From WTGU01 sp965200925 (lineage in GTDB: Bacteria > Pseudomonadota > Alphaproteobacteria > UBA828): 64,000 nucleotides of DNA. The position numbers and the translations under genes were made by a program. The stretch is from contig OZ241738.1 in NCBI GenBank assembly GCA_965200925.1, positions 2,542,001 to 2,606,000 on the forward strand. Direction: 5' to 3'. Below the pieces are notes generated by a model. It worked only from the letters and a program-made list of their open reading frames with translations, did no database searches and was not told the origin of the DNA. Positions 25,136 through 33,074 of the stretch are shown here, in pieces (within the stretch, counting starts at the first letter, position 1; every line of letters begins with the position of its first letter).

Positions 25136-26539
25136 CTACCCGTTGAACCCCGGCGGGATGCGGGTATGCCAGTCGGTGGCCTGCTGGTAGGCCCAGCCGA
25201 TGCGGAGCGCCGTCGCCTCGTCGTGGCCGCGGCAGACGACGTGCAGCGAAAGAGGCAGCCCCCCGTCGGTGAAGCCGTTCGGCAGGGCGAGGGCGCACCA
25301 GTCGAGCCAGTTGACCGGCCGCGTGAAGCGGGCCGGGGTCTTCGTCTGATCGATCGCGGCCACCGGCGGCGCCGGCGTTTCCACGGTCGGCGTGAGCCAG
25401 GCGTCGAAGTCCTCGAACGCCGCCAGCGCCGCCCGCTTGTCGTCCGCGCGCCCGCGCAGGAGCTGCTGATAGTCGGCGGCCGAGACACCGCAGCCGAGCT
25501 GGATGCGCGGGCGCACGTCGTCGTCCAGCGGCAGCGCCGGGTCGTCGACCAGATCGCCCAGCAGGGCGTAGCCCTCTGCGCCGATCAGGCGGCCCACCAG
25601 GGCGCCGTAGCGGGAGGTGGGCTGCGGCAGCGCCAGCGGAGCCGTGCGCGCGCCCGCCGCCGCCAGGGTCTCAACGGCGGCGTCGTAGGCGGCGAGCACC
25701 TCCGCGTCGAGGCCGGCGCGTTCCGTCTCCGGCAGGAGGCCCAGGCGCAGCCCCGCCACGCCCCGGCGGAGGGCAGGCCGCGGATCGTCCGGCGCGCGCC
25801 GCAGCGTCAGCGGGTCGGCCGCGTCCGGGCCTTGCAGCAGCGCGTAGAGGCAGGCCGCGTCCTCCACCGAGCGCGCCATCGGCCCCGGCGTGTCGAGGGT
25901 GGGGGCCAGCGGCAGCACGCCGGCGGCGCTGATCCGCCCGATGGTCGTCTTCAGGCCGGTCAGGCCGCACCAGGCGGACGGGATGCGCACCGAGCCGCCG
26001 GTGTCGGTGCCGATCGCCCAGGGCGCGAGACGGGCGGCGACGGCGGCGCCGGAGCCGCTGCTGGAGCCGCCGGCGGCGCGGTGGGTTTCGCGATCCCACG
26101 GGTTGCGGGGCGATCCCATGCGGCGGTTGGTGCCCCAGCCGCCCATGGCGAACTCCACCGTGTGGGTCTTGCCGAGGACGATCATGCCCGCCGCGATCGC
26201 CCGCCGCGCGAGGGTGGCCGTCGCCGGCGAGACGCGCGCCGCCCAGTGGCGGCTGCCGCCCGTCGTCACGCGACCTTCGATGTCGATCAGGTCCTTCAAG
26301 GCGATGGGCACGCCGTGCCAGGGGCCGACGCCGTGGCCCGCGCGGATCGCCTTGTGCGCCGCCTCGGCGGCGAGCAGCGCGTCGTCGCGATAGACCGTCG
26401 TGAAGGCGCCGACGGCGGGTTCGTGCGCCTCGATCCGGGCCAGCAGGGCTTCCATGAGATCGACCGGACTCGCGCGTCCCGCCCGGATTTCCGCGGCCGC
26501 CTCCCCGGCCGTCATGAACGCGAGATCGGCTGTGGGCAT
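25136..26539 (-). CDS. Amidase (amidase-signature family)
   Basis: The 467-residue hydrolase carries the amidase-signature Ser-cisSer-Lys triad: the lysine in PIALKDLID near residue 80, the Ser-rich GGSSSGSGAAVA near 155, and the nucleophile in GTDTGGSVRIPS near 178. It hydrolyses an amide bond, substrate unknown. GatA is unlikely because no gatB or gatC is adjacent and the C-terminal part differs. ATG 26,539 follows GGGGGAGGAGG. The frame stays open further upstream, but without family sequence. Confidence 0.88.
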   Translation of the reverse strand: MPTADLAFMTAGEAAAEIRAGRASPVDLMEALLARIEAHEPAVGAFTTVYRDDALLAAEAAHKAIRAGHGVGPWHGVPIALKDLIDIEGRVTTGGSRHWAARVSPATATLARRAIAAGMIVLGKTHTVEFAMGGWGTNRRMGSPRNPWDRETHRAAGGSSSGSGAAVAARLAPWAIGTDTGGSVRIPSAWCGLTGLKTTIGRISAAGVLPLAPTLDTPGPMARSVEDAACLYALLQGPDAADPLTLRRAPDDPRPALRRGVAGLRLGLLPETERAGLDAEVLAAYDAAVETLAAAGARTAPLALPQPTSRYGALVGRLIGAEGYALLGDLVDDPALPLDDDVRPRIQLGCGVSAADYQQLLRGRADDKRAALAAFEDFDAWLTPTVETPAPPVAAIDQTKTPARFTRPVNWLDWCALALPNGFTDGGLPLSLHVVCRGHDEATALRIGWAYQQATDWHTRIPPGFNG

Positions 26540-26652
26540 CGCGGCCTCCTCCCCCGTTTCGACCGGCGATACATACCACGGCGCGCTTCGGCGCACGGCC
26601 CGGCCCCGGCGCGCGGGGCCGGCGAGCCACGCGCCGGAAAACAGGGGCCGGC

Positions 26653-27054
26653 TCAGGCGGGGTCGGGGGCGAAATCCTCGCCGTAGCGGGTGGAGGTCCC
26701 GGTGGTGTGGAAGGTCTCCCACGCCACGCCTTGCGGGTCACGCACCCATGTCTTGTCGCCGCGCGCGTAGCAGCAGCGGGCGTCCCGCTGGTCCGTACAC
26801 GCCGCGCCCGCCGCCTTGAGCCGCCCGGCGAGCGCGCCGAGCGCCGCAGCGCTCTCCACCTGGATGCCCAGATGGTCGATGCCGGGCGCCCGGCCGCAGC
26901 GGGTCGAGAGGGACAGGTTCACGCGCGGGTCGTCGAGCATCCACTTCGCGTAATCGGGCTTCAGCACGGTCGGCTCCGCGTCGAACAGGGTGGTGTAGAA
27001 CGCGACCGAACGGGTGAGATCGGCCACCTCGATGTTGACGTGCAGGCGCTTCAT
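26653..27054 (-). CDS. arsI: ArsI/CadI-family VOC metalloenzyme (organoarsenical C-As lyase)
   Basis: The 133-residue glyoxalase-fold protein matches ArsI: metal ligands His5 (KRLHVNIEV), His61 (IDHLGIQV) and Glu113 (VAWETFH), plus the vicinal Cys94-Cys95 pair in DARCCYARGDKTWV that binds trivalent arsenic. ArsI is an Fe(II) dioxygenase that splits the carbon-arsenic bond of methylarsonous acid and aromatic arsenicals. The CadI name is used for related cadmium-induced proteins. ATG 27,054 follows GGAGGAGG. No arsR, arsC or arsenite pump lies nearby, which is unusual. A DMT exporter is 62 bases upstream. Confidence 0.88.
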   Translation of the reverse strand: MKRLHVNIEVADLTRSVAFYTTLFDAEPTVLKPDYAKWMLDDPRVNLSLSTRCGRAPGIDHLGIQVESAAALGALAGRLKAAGAACTDQRDARCCYARGDKTWVRDPQGVAWETFHTTGTSTRYGEDFAPDPA

Positions 27055-27116
27055 GCCTTCCTCCTCCGTGCGCGCATCGCTCCTGTCGGCAGAGATGGGG
27101 CGCAGGGCCCGCCCGG

Positions 27117-28022
27117 TCAAGCGCCACCCGACCGCCGCGCCGAGTGGATCAGCAGCGCCACGCCCGCCAGCATGAGCGCGGCGGCGGCCCAGGCGTGCGG
27201 GCTGTGGCTCTCGCCGAAGAACAGGATGCCCCAGCCGAGCCCGGCCGCCACCACCACGTAGTTGAACTGCGAGAAGAACACCGGCCCGGCCGCGCGCACG
27301 ATGACGAGGAAGGTGACGTACATCGTGACGGTGACGGCGGCGGCGCCCAGGATCGCGAGATCGGCGACGGCCGCCGGCCCCGGCACGACATAGGTCTCGC
27401 CGAGCACCGCCATCGCCGGCGCCAGCATGAGTGCGGCGGCCGACACGATGCCGGCGGCGAAGGTCACCACCGGCGTCTCCGGCGGGTCGATCAGCGCCGC
27501 GAGGTTGTTGGTCAGCGCGAAGGACGCCGGCGCCAGCAGGGCGAGCAGGAACCACCAGACCATGCCCGGCTCGGGCAGAGAGAATTCCGGCACCGCCATC
27601 AGCAGGATGCCGCCCACGCCGCAGGCGACGCCCGCGAGGCCCAGCTTGCGCACACGCTCCAGCCCGAGCGCCAGCGCGATCAGGTAGGTGAGCGGCGGCG
27701 ACAGGATCACCACCATCGAGAGGATGCCCGTCGGCAGCTTCGGCGCGAGCCAAGTCATGAGCGCCACCGGTGCCGCGATGCCGAACAGCCCGATGGCGAA
27801 ATAGGCGGCGAGGTGGCGCGCCGCCAGCCGGGGCAGCGCGCGGCGCCAGGCGGCGGCGGCCAGCAGCAGGAGAGCGGCGGCCAATGTCTGCCAGAAGGCG
27901 AAGGCGACCGGCGGCGTCCCGCCCTCCACGGCGATCTTGTTCATCGTGAAGATCAGCGGATAGACCGCGCCGACCGTGAACAGGAGGACGGTCGGGACGG
28001 CGAGCGGCCCGCGGCGGCGCAT
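27117..28022 (-). CDS. DMT-superfamily (EamA) membrane transporter
   Basis: The 301-residue protein is almost entirely hydrophobic, with about ten membrane helices in two homologous halves, typical of the drug/metabolite transporter family. Each half has the P-x-x-x-A-x-x-x-A pattern of EamA domains (AFAFWQTLAAALLLL and ASFALTNNLAALI). It probably exports a small metabolite across the inner membrane. Whether it works with the downstream ArsI is unknown; they share a strand with a 62-base gap. Confidence 0.85.
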   Translation of the reverse strand: MRRRGPLAVPTVLLFTVGAVYPLIFTMNKIAVEGGTPPVAFAFWQTLAAALLLLAAAAWRRALPRLAARHLAAYFAIGLFGIAAPVALMTWLAPKLPTGILSMVVILSPPLTYLIALALGLERVRKLGLAGVACGVGGILLMAVPEFSLPEPGMVWWFLLALLAPASFALTNNLAALIDPPETPVVTFAAGIVSAAALMLAPAMAVLGETYVVPGPAAVADLAILGAAAVTVTMYVTFLVIVRAAGPVFFSQFNYVVVAAGLGWGILFFGESHSPHAWAAAALMLAGVALLIHSARRSGGA

Positions 28023-28051
28023 GAGGGGCCGGGGGTCGGGGGAGGAGCGGC

Positions 28052-28849
28052 CTACACGGCCCGCGCGGCGGCGGGCGCCGCGAGCAGGCAGTCGTCGGCG
28101 AGGGGGACGAGGGGCGCGAAGTCGCGATGGGCGATGTACGCGGGCCGTGCGAAGCGCCGGATCGCGTTGTCCGCGGCGTTGGCCGAGAGATAGACCGCCC
28201 GCCGCCCCCAGGGCGACATGTTAGGCGCCGAGCCGTGCACCAAGTTGCAGTGGAAAAAGAGCGCGGCGCCGGGCGGGCCCTTGGGCGCGGCGATCCCGCC
28301 TTCCGCCGCGAGCCTGGCCACGGTCGTGTTGTCGATGGTCCAGAGCGGGTAGCTCGTGGTGGCGGTGTCGTGGCTGGCGGCGATGCGGCCCGCCTTGTGG
28401 GAGCGCGGGATGAGCATCAGCGGGCCGTTGAATTCCGTCACCTCGTCGAGGAAGACGGCGAGGTTCATCGCCCGCGGCGCGGGCATCAGGTCGTCGCGGG
28501 CCCAGGTGCCGTAGTCCTGGTGCCACTGCCACACGTCGCCGTCGAAGGCGGCCTTGGCGTTGACCTTGAATTGGTGGATGTAGACCGCGCCGCCCAGCAC
28601 CTGCATCGCCGGCCCGATCAGGCGCGGATGGCGCGCGAGGCGGGCGAAGAGCGCGTTGTAGGTATGGACGGCGAAGGCCGTGCGCACCGCGCCGCCCTGC
28701 CGCTCGCGCACGATTTCTGGCCCCTCCCGGGCGAAGACCGCCGGCAGCTCGGCCCGCAGCGCCGCCGTTTCCGCCTTCGAGAAGAGAGCGGGAAGGAACA
28801 GGAAGCCCTCCCGATCCAGCGTCTCCCGTTGCTCGGCCGAGAGCTCCAT
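28052..28849 (-). CDS. Phytanoyl-CoA dioxygenase (PhyH) family oxygenase
   Basis: The 265-residue Fe(II)/2-oxoglutarate oxygenase has His110 and Asp112 in WHQDYGTW, the distal His205 in LVHGSAPNMS, and Arg217 for 2-oxoglutarate. The stretch VHQ/IHQFKVN...WHQD...DDLMP resembles ectoine hydroxylase and related small-molecule hydroxylases, but no ectoine genes are present, so the substrate is open. ATG 28,849 starts MELSAEQRETL. The frame continues upstream without family sequence. It lies 29 bases upstream of the DMT transporter on the same strand, so an operon is likely. Confidence 0.83.
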   Translation of the reverse strand: MELSAEQRETLDREGFLFLPALFSKAETAALRAELPAVFAREGPEIVRERQGGAVRTAFAVHTYNALFARLARHPRLIGPAMQVLGGAVYIHQFKVNAKAAFDGDVWQWHQDYGTWARDDLMPAPRAMNLAVFLDEVTEFNGPLMLIPRSHKAGRIAASHDTATTSYPLWTIDNTTVARLAAEGGIAAPKGPPGAALFFHCNLVHGSAPNMSPWGRRAVYLSANAADNAIRRFARPAYIAHRDFAPLVPLADDCLLAAPAAARAV

Positions 28850-29146
28850 CGCCTCACCATGCGCCCCCCACCCCTCGCGGTCAAGAAGATGGATTCTCAA
28901 ATCTGGAATCCGCCTCCGCGCAGGGCATTCCGCAGCGCGCGGAAGAAGCGGAGGATGCGAGAAATGCGGGATGGCGCCTTCTCCCCTCTCGCGCGGCCCG
29001 GGCCGGACGCCGGATCGCGCTTGTGGCCGGCGGCGGGAGCGGATAGGAACATATTATGCACAGATGGTCATGCGCCGGGCGTCGGATGCCGGTTTGCCGC
29101 GCCCGCCAGTCGTGATACCGTCCGGGCCCGCGTCGGGGAGTGTGCG
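28850..29146. other. Intergenic stretch before the type II R-M block
   Basis: No supported gene. The TATTAT at about 29,050 looks like a -10 element for the rightward R-M genes, but no -35 element lies at the usual distance. Composition is the same high G+C as the backbone, so the AT-rich insertion starts further right. Confidence 0.4.
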
Positions 29147-29305
29147 ATGGGAGGCAGCGCGGCCCGCATGGATGACTCGGCAGCCTGCCGCAGGATGCCG
29201 GGCGCCCGGCACGAGACGGCCAATCGCCCGATCGTCGAGCACGGCGAGGCGTGGGGCACGACCGGCATACGCCCATCCGCGATGCCTTCGCGTTCCCATG
29301 CTTGA
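29147..29305 (+). CDS. Possible small upstream ORF overlapping the methyltransferase start
   Basis: A 52-codon frame begins at ATG 29,147, seven bases after GGGGAG, and ends 8 bases inside the following methyltransferase gene. The position and overlap would suit a coupled leader or a small regulator. However, the product has no helix-turn-helix and no recognisable similarity, so it is not a typical R-M controller protein. Coding status is unproven. Confidence 0.3.
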   Translation: MGGSAARMDDSAACRRMPGARHETANRPIVEHGEAWGTTGIRPSAMPSRSHA

Positions 29306-30236
29306 CGCGGCTCTGGCGCGTTTCGAGCGCAACCGGAGCTGGGGCGCCAATCCGGACATCCCCGCCTGGGTCGATATCGAAACGGTGGGTCTCGATCAGT
29401 TCTTCACGCGCGCCCCCATCGCCGAGCGGTGTCACGAGTCCCTTCTGTGGTGGATGGCGCGGGACGGTGCGAGGCCGGAGGACTACGCATTCATCGAGCC
29501 GGGCGCCGGCGCCGGCGCGTTCTATGATCTCCTGCCGCCAACCCGCCGCATCGGAATCGACATCCTGCCGTTGCGCGCCGACATCGTGCGCGCCGACTTC
29601 CTCGGCTGGCACCCGCCCGCGAACGGCCATCGCCATGCCGTGATCGGCAACCCGCCGTTCGGATACCGGGCATGGCTGGCGCTGGCGTTCATGAACCATG
29701 CCGCCCGCTTCGCCGATTACGTCGGCATGATCCTGCCGATGGCGTTTCAGAGCGACGGCAAGGGAAGCCCCAAGCACCGCGTGGAGGGTTTGCGCTTGAT
29801 GCACAGCGAGATCCTGCCGCCGGACGGTTTTACCGACACGCGCGGCCAGACGGCGAAGATCAACGCCTTGTGGCAGGTTTGGCAGCGGGGCGTGAACAAC
29901 AATCCCCGAAGAGGCGGATGCGACAGCTGGCTGGATTTGTTCACCGTCGATATGCGCCGGGAGCGGCTCTGCGGCCAGGCACGTCTTCACGAAGCCGACT
30001 ACTTCCTTCAGCGGACGTTCTACGATCGGCCGCCGTCACTGGTGACGAGCTTCGACGACGTCCGATACGTCTGCGGTTACGGGCTCGTCATCAAGCGGGA
30101 CAAGAGCCGGATCGCCGAATTGCTGAACGGCACCGATTGGCGCGAATACAGCAATCTCGCCGCTCACAATTGCCGGCACATCAGCATGTACCATATCCGT
30201 CGAGTCCTGACGGATGCCGGGTTTGTGGATGGCTGA
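29298..30236 (+). CDS. Type II N6-adenine DNA methyltransferase (motif I before NPPF)
   Basis: A 312-residue methyltransferase with SAM motif I IEPGAGAGAF at residues 66-75 followed by the catalytic NPPF at 118-121. This motif order and the NPPF core are those of gamma-type N6-adenine enzymes such as M.TaqI. The C-terminal half (from about 175) would hold target recognition. It overlaps the downstream nuclease-like gene by 8 bases. No member with known specificity is recognised. Alternative upstream starts in the same frame give no family sequence. Confidence 0.87.
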   Translation: MLDAALARFERNRSWGANPDIPAWVDIETVGLDQFFTRAPIAERCHESLLWWMARDGARPEDYAFIEPGAGAGAFYDLLPPTRRIGIDILPLRADIVRADFLGWHPPANGHRHAVIGNPPFGYRAWLALAFMNHAARFADYVGMILPMAFQSDGKGSPKHRVEGLRLMHSEILPPDGFTDTRGQTAKINALWQVWQRGVNNNPRRGGCDSWLDLFTVDMRRERLCGQARLHEADYFLQRTFYDRPPSLVTSFDDVRYVCGYGLVIKRDKSRIAELLNGTDWREYSNLAAHNCRHISMYHIRRVLTDAGFVDG

Positions 30237-30756
30237 TGCCCGCCGGATATTGCGCGGTGTGCTGGCCGAGTATGCCGACGCCGACAAGTGGGTCGATTCT
30301 CCGTTCGAGCGTATCAAGCGCATCTCCAACACCAAGGTCGGAGACATCGGGCAGGATTTTGTCGAGAAACTCTGTGGGGAGCTCGGTTTCGAATGCGCAT
30401 TTCCCCTCGATAAAAAAAGTAAGCGCGCGCGAACGAAGGCTTGGGACATCCGGATCGAAGATATTACGTTCGAGGTCAAGACGGCGACGGAAGATGTGCA
30501 CGACAACTTTCAGTTCAATCACGTTCGCTATCATCGGGATTATGACGCCTTGCTTTGCATCGGAATCGCTCCCGACGATATTTTGTTCGACGCTTGGTCC
30601 AAGGCCGAGGTGACCACGGGCAAGGCTGGCCATCTGGTAACCATGGACAAAGGGTCGTCTGCCACGTACAAGCTGACCAAGCGTGGCGGCCAGCTTCGGC
30701 CCATTGCCGACTTCGAGGAACACATCATCAATCTAGTAGCGGAGATGGAGCGATGA
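30229..30756 (+). CDS. Putative type II restriction endonuclease, PD-(D/E)XK fold
   Basis: The 175-residue product carries a PD-(D/E)XK-like core: Asp73 in AWDIRIED and Glu82/Lys84 in FEVKTAT (D-x8-E-V-K). A preceding helix GDIGQDFVEKLCGELGF could supply the first acidic residue. It overlaps the adenine methyltransferase gene by 8 bases and is AT-richer than the backbone. Context and motif make it the nuclease of this R-M pair. No characterised family is recognised, and it might instead belong to a broader nuclease family of unknown target. Confidence 0.72.
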   Translation: MADARRILRGVLAEYADADKWVDSPFERIKRISNTKVGDIGQDFVEKLCGELGFECAFPLDKKSKRARTKAWDIRIEDITFEVKTATEDVHDNFQFNHVRYHRDYDALLCIGIAPDDILFDAWSKAEVTTGKAGHLVTMDKGSSATYKLTKRGGQLRPIADFEEHIINLVAEMER

Positions 30757-30949
30757 AGAGTGTGAGAAAATCATCGGGCAGAAATCGCTCCGTCGGCAAG
30801 CTTGTGTTGGGGGCGATCCGGACACACTGGAGAATGTCGCACCGGTGCTGATGAGCACAGTGTCGAAGAGACAGGAGAGTTACGGTCATCCCAAGAAAAC
30901 CCAGGACCGCGCTTGTCTATAACGACCGGATACGCCGGGAGAGAGAGGC

Positions 30950-31705
30950 ATGACACTACGAGCCACAGCGAAACCAGTCGAAGGGATGGATGCCACCGTG
31001 AACACGAGCACCATGTTCTCCGGACACCGAACGATACAGGCGCCCGACTCCGTGTTCCCGAAAGCATTGGAACCGAACGCACGACTCAAAATGGATGGTT
31101 TGAAATTCCTTTCGATGCTACCGGAAGCGACTGTCCCGGTGGCGTTTTTCGATCCGCAATATCGTGGTGTTCTGGACAAGCTCCGATATGGTAATGAGGG
31201 TGAGCAACGGGGCCAGCGTCGGTGCTCGTTGAAGCAAATGACACCTGATACGATCGCGAAGTTCATTCGAAAAATTGACAGCGTGTTGTTGCCTAGCGGC
31301 CACTTGTTCCTGTGGATGGACAAGTACCATCTGTGCACGGGGTTTCAGGGATGGATGGGAGGAACGTCCCTGGAGGTCGTGGACATGGTGACGTGGAACA
31401 AACAGAAGATGGGTATGGGATATCGTACTAGACGCTCATGTGAGCACTTGGTCATACTACAGAAGGCACCGCGTAAGGCCAAGGGTGTCTGGAAGGTTCA
31501 CACGATCCGCGATATCTGGAGCGAGACTGTCGGCAGCAGCAACGGAGTTCACCCCAAACCGGTTGGTTTACAAGGGGAGTTGATTGAGGCAGTGAGTAAC
31601 ACGGGGGATGTGGTGATTGACCCGGCCGCCGGATCGTTCTCGGTTTTGGAGGCCTGCCGAAAGCGAGGACGATGTTTCCTTGGTTGTGATATAGAAGGTG
31701 GATGA
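30950..31705 (+). CDS. DNA methyltransferase, beta class, with atypical DPQY catalytic motif
   Basis: The 251-residue protein has motif IV FFDPQYRG at residues 66-73 and SAM motif I DPAAGSFSV at 224-232, the beta-class order. The usual DPPY is DPQY here; the second proline is replaced by glutamine, which occurs in some bacterial methyltransferases and need not abolish activity. ATG 30,950 follows GGGAGAGAGG. A nuclease-like gene starts one base after its stop. G+C content is about half to 55%, well below the flanking genes. Confidence 0.83.
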   Translation: MTLRATAKPVEGMDATVNTSTMFSGHRTIQAPDSVFPKALEPNARLKMDGLKFLSMLPEATVPVAFFDPQYRGVLDKLRYGNEGEQRGQRRCSLKQMTPDTIAKFIRKIDSVLLPSGHLFLWMDKYHLCTGFQGWMGGTSLEVVDMVTWNKQKMGMGYRTRRSCEHLVILQKAPRKAKGVWKVHTIRDIWSETVGSSNGVHPKPVGLQGELIEAVSNTGDVVIDPAAGSFSVLEACRKRGRCFLGCDIEGG

Positions 31706-31706
31706 T

Positions 31707-32396
31707 ATGGCACGGTTTCGCGACGCGAAGGGACGCGACCGCGATAGCGGTTATGCGCGCACTTTCGGAAACCAGAAACTTGGATTATTGTTCAGTCGTG
31801 TCCACGCTACACTCATATCATCGGAGACGGAGTTTGAGAAAATCGTGACTGAACAGGTGAAATCGGTCGGTGATCTGGACGGATTTCTTGAAAAAGAGAT
31901 AATGTCTGAAGGTGTGTTCCTGGCCACAAAAAAAGCGATAAAGCAATCGGACAAATTGCAATTCCATGGCTCAGAACCGGACTTCCTTGTTTTCAAGAGG
32001 CGCGATCGTCGTCAACATTGTTATGTAATAGAGATGAAGGATGGCGATGCGTTTGATACGAAAAAGGCCTCGGCGGAACATCGCTCAGCGCATTCTTTCG
32101 TATCACAAAACGCAGCGCATTTGCACTTTACCGTATCAGTACTTTTCGTAGCGTTCAATCAAACGGATCATCAGGTCATCTATGATGGTTTCAAACATAA
32201 AGTGCCAATTGCGGAGTGCATGACCGGGAAGGAGTTTTGCGACCTACTCGAAATTGACTATGAGAAAACCGTGGCTGTGAGGAAAAAAGATTGCGAAATG
32301 AATTTTTCTGATTTTGTTGATGCACTCCTTGGAATCGAAGATGTGTGCAAACATCTCCGCAAACGCGGATGGCGTGGAGAAGACGGTGCGACTTGA
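31707..32396 (+). CDS. Putative type II restriction endonuclease, PD-(D/E)XK fold
   Basis: The 229-residue product has a clear nuclease core: Asp92 in EPDFLVFKR and Glu109/Lys111 in YVIEMKDGDAF (D-x16-E-M-K). It starts directly after the DPQY methyltransferase (GAAGGTGG then ATG 31,707) and would form its restriction partner. The sequence is AT-rich and lysine-rich compared with the backbone. Family and cut site are not recognised. GTG 31,698 is an alternative start overlapping the methyltransferase. Confidence 0.75.
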   Translation: MARFRDAKGRDRDSGYARTFGNQKLGLLFSRVHATLISSETEFEKIVTEQVKSVGDLDGFLEKEIMSEGVFLATKKAIKQSDKLQFHGSEPDFLVFKRRDRRQHCYVIEMKDGDAFDTKKASAEHRSAHSFVSQNAAHLHFTVSVLFVAFNQTDHQVIYDGFKHKVPIAECMTGKEFCDLLEIDYEKTVAVRKKDCEMNFSDFVDALLGIEDVCKHLRKRGWRGEDGAT

Positions 32397-32441
32397 TCGC
32401 GCGCGTTGAGCCGTTCAGAGAACGATAATGAGAGGCTGCCC

Positions 32442-33059
32442 ATGATTTCGCGACGTTTCATGATCCAGGCGCTGGCGGTCACCGCCGCCGGCGCCCTGCT
32501 GCCGGGGTTTCCGCGCACGCACGCGGGCATCGGCGAGGAGCCCGGCGACATGGCGCTCGGCCAAGCAGGTGCGCCGGTCACGCTGATCGAGTACGTCTCG
32601 CTCACCTGCCCCCACTGCCGGTGGTTCCACGAGAACGTCTACCCCAAGCTCAAGGCGGACTACGTTGACACCGGAAAGGTGCGCTACGTGGTCCGCGACT
32701 TCCCGCTCGACTGGCCGGCGGTACAGGCGGCGATCCTCGCCCGCTGCGCCGGCCCCGACCGCTATTTCGCCTTTGTCGACGTCCTGTTCCGGACCTTCGA
32801 CGAGTGGACGCGCGCCGCCGACCATCTGAAACAGCTCACCCAGATCGGCGAGCTGGGCGGGCTGAGCCGGGAGCGCTTCGAGGCCTGCCGCGCCGACAAG
32901 GACCTCGAGGACGGGATATTCCGGTCGATACAGGAAGCACAGGCCGAATACGACGTGAGCGGAACCCCGACCTTGATCGTGGACGGCGAGAAATACGAGG
33001 GCTCGATGCGTTTCGATGCGCTCGCCGAGTACCTCGACCGTCTGCTGCCGGGTTCGTAG
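32442..33059 (+). CDS. DsbA-family thiol:disulfide oxidoreductase, Tat-exported
   Basis: The 205-residue protein begins with a twin-arginine signal (ISRRFMIQALAVTAAGALL) and has a thioredoxin-fold active site C56-P-H-C59, as in DsbA. The C-terminal cis-Pro loop is in SGTPTLIVDG. It would act on disulfides in the periplasm. ATG 32,442 is preferred because AGAGG precedes it and the signal starts there. It is followed 15 bases later by smc, a neighbourhood common in Rhodospirillales. It is the first backbone gene after the R-M block. Confidence 0.9.
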   Translation: MISRRFMIQALAVTAAGALLPGFPRTHAGIGEEPGDMALGQAGAPVTLIEYVSLTCPHCRWFHENVYPKLKADYVDTGKVRYVVRDFPLDWPAVQAAILARCAGPDRYFAFVDVLFRTFDEWTRAADHLKQLTQIGELGGLSRERFEACRADKDLEDGIFRSIQEAQAEYDVSGTPTLIVDGEKYEGSMRFDALAEYLDRLLPGS

Positions 33060-33074
33060 GCGGGGCGGGATCGC

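Noticed and set aside
30753..30851. A 32-codon ORF overlapping the end of the first PD-(D/E)XK nuclease (ATGA)
   Set aside because: The product is short, basic and has no recognisable pattern. The overlap alone is not enough to call a gene, and the next gene has its own ribosome-binding site.
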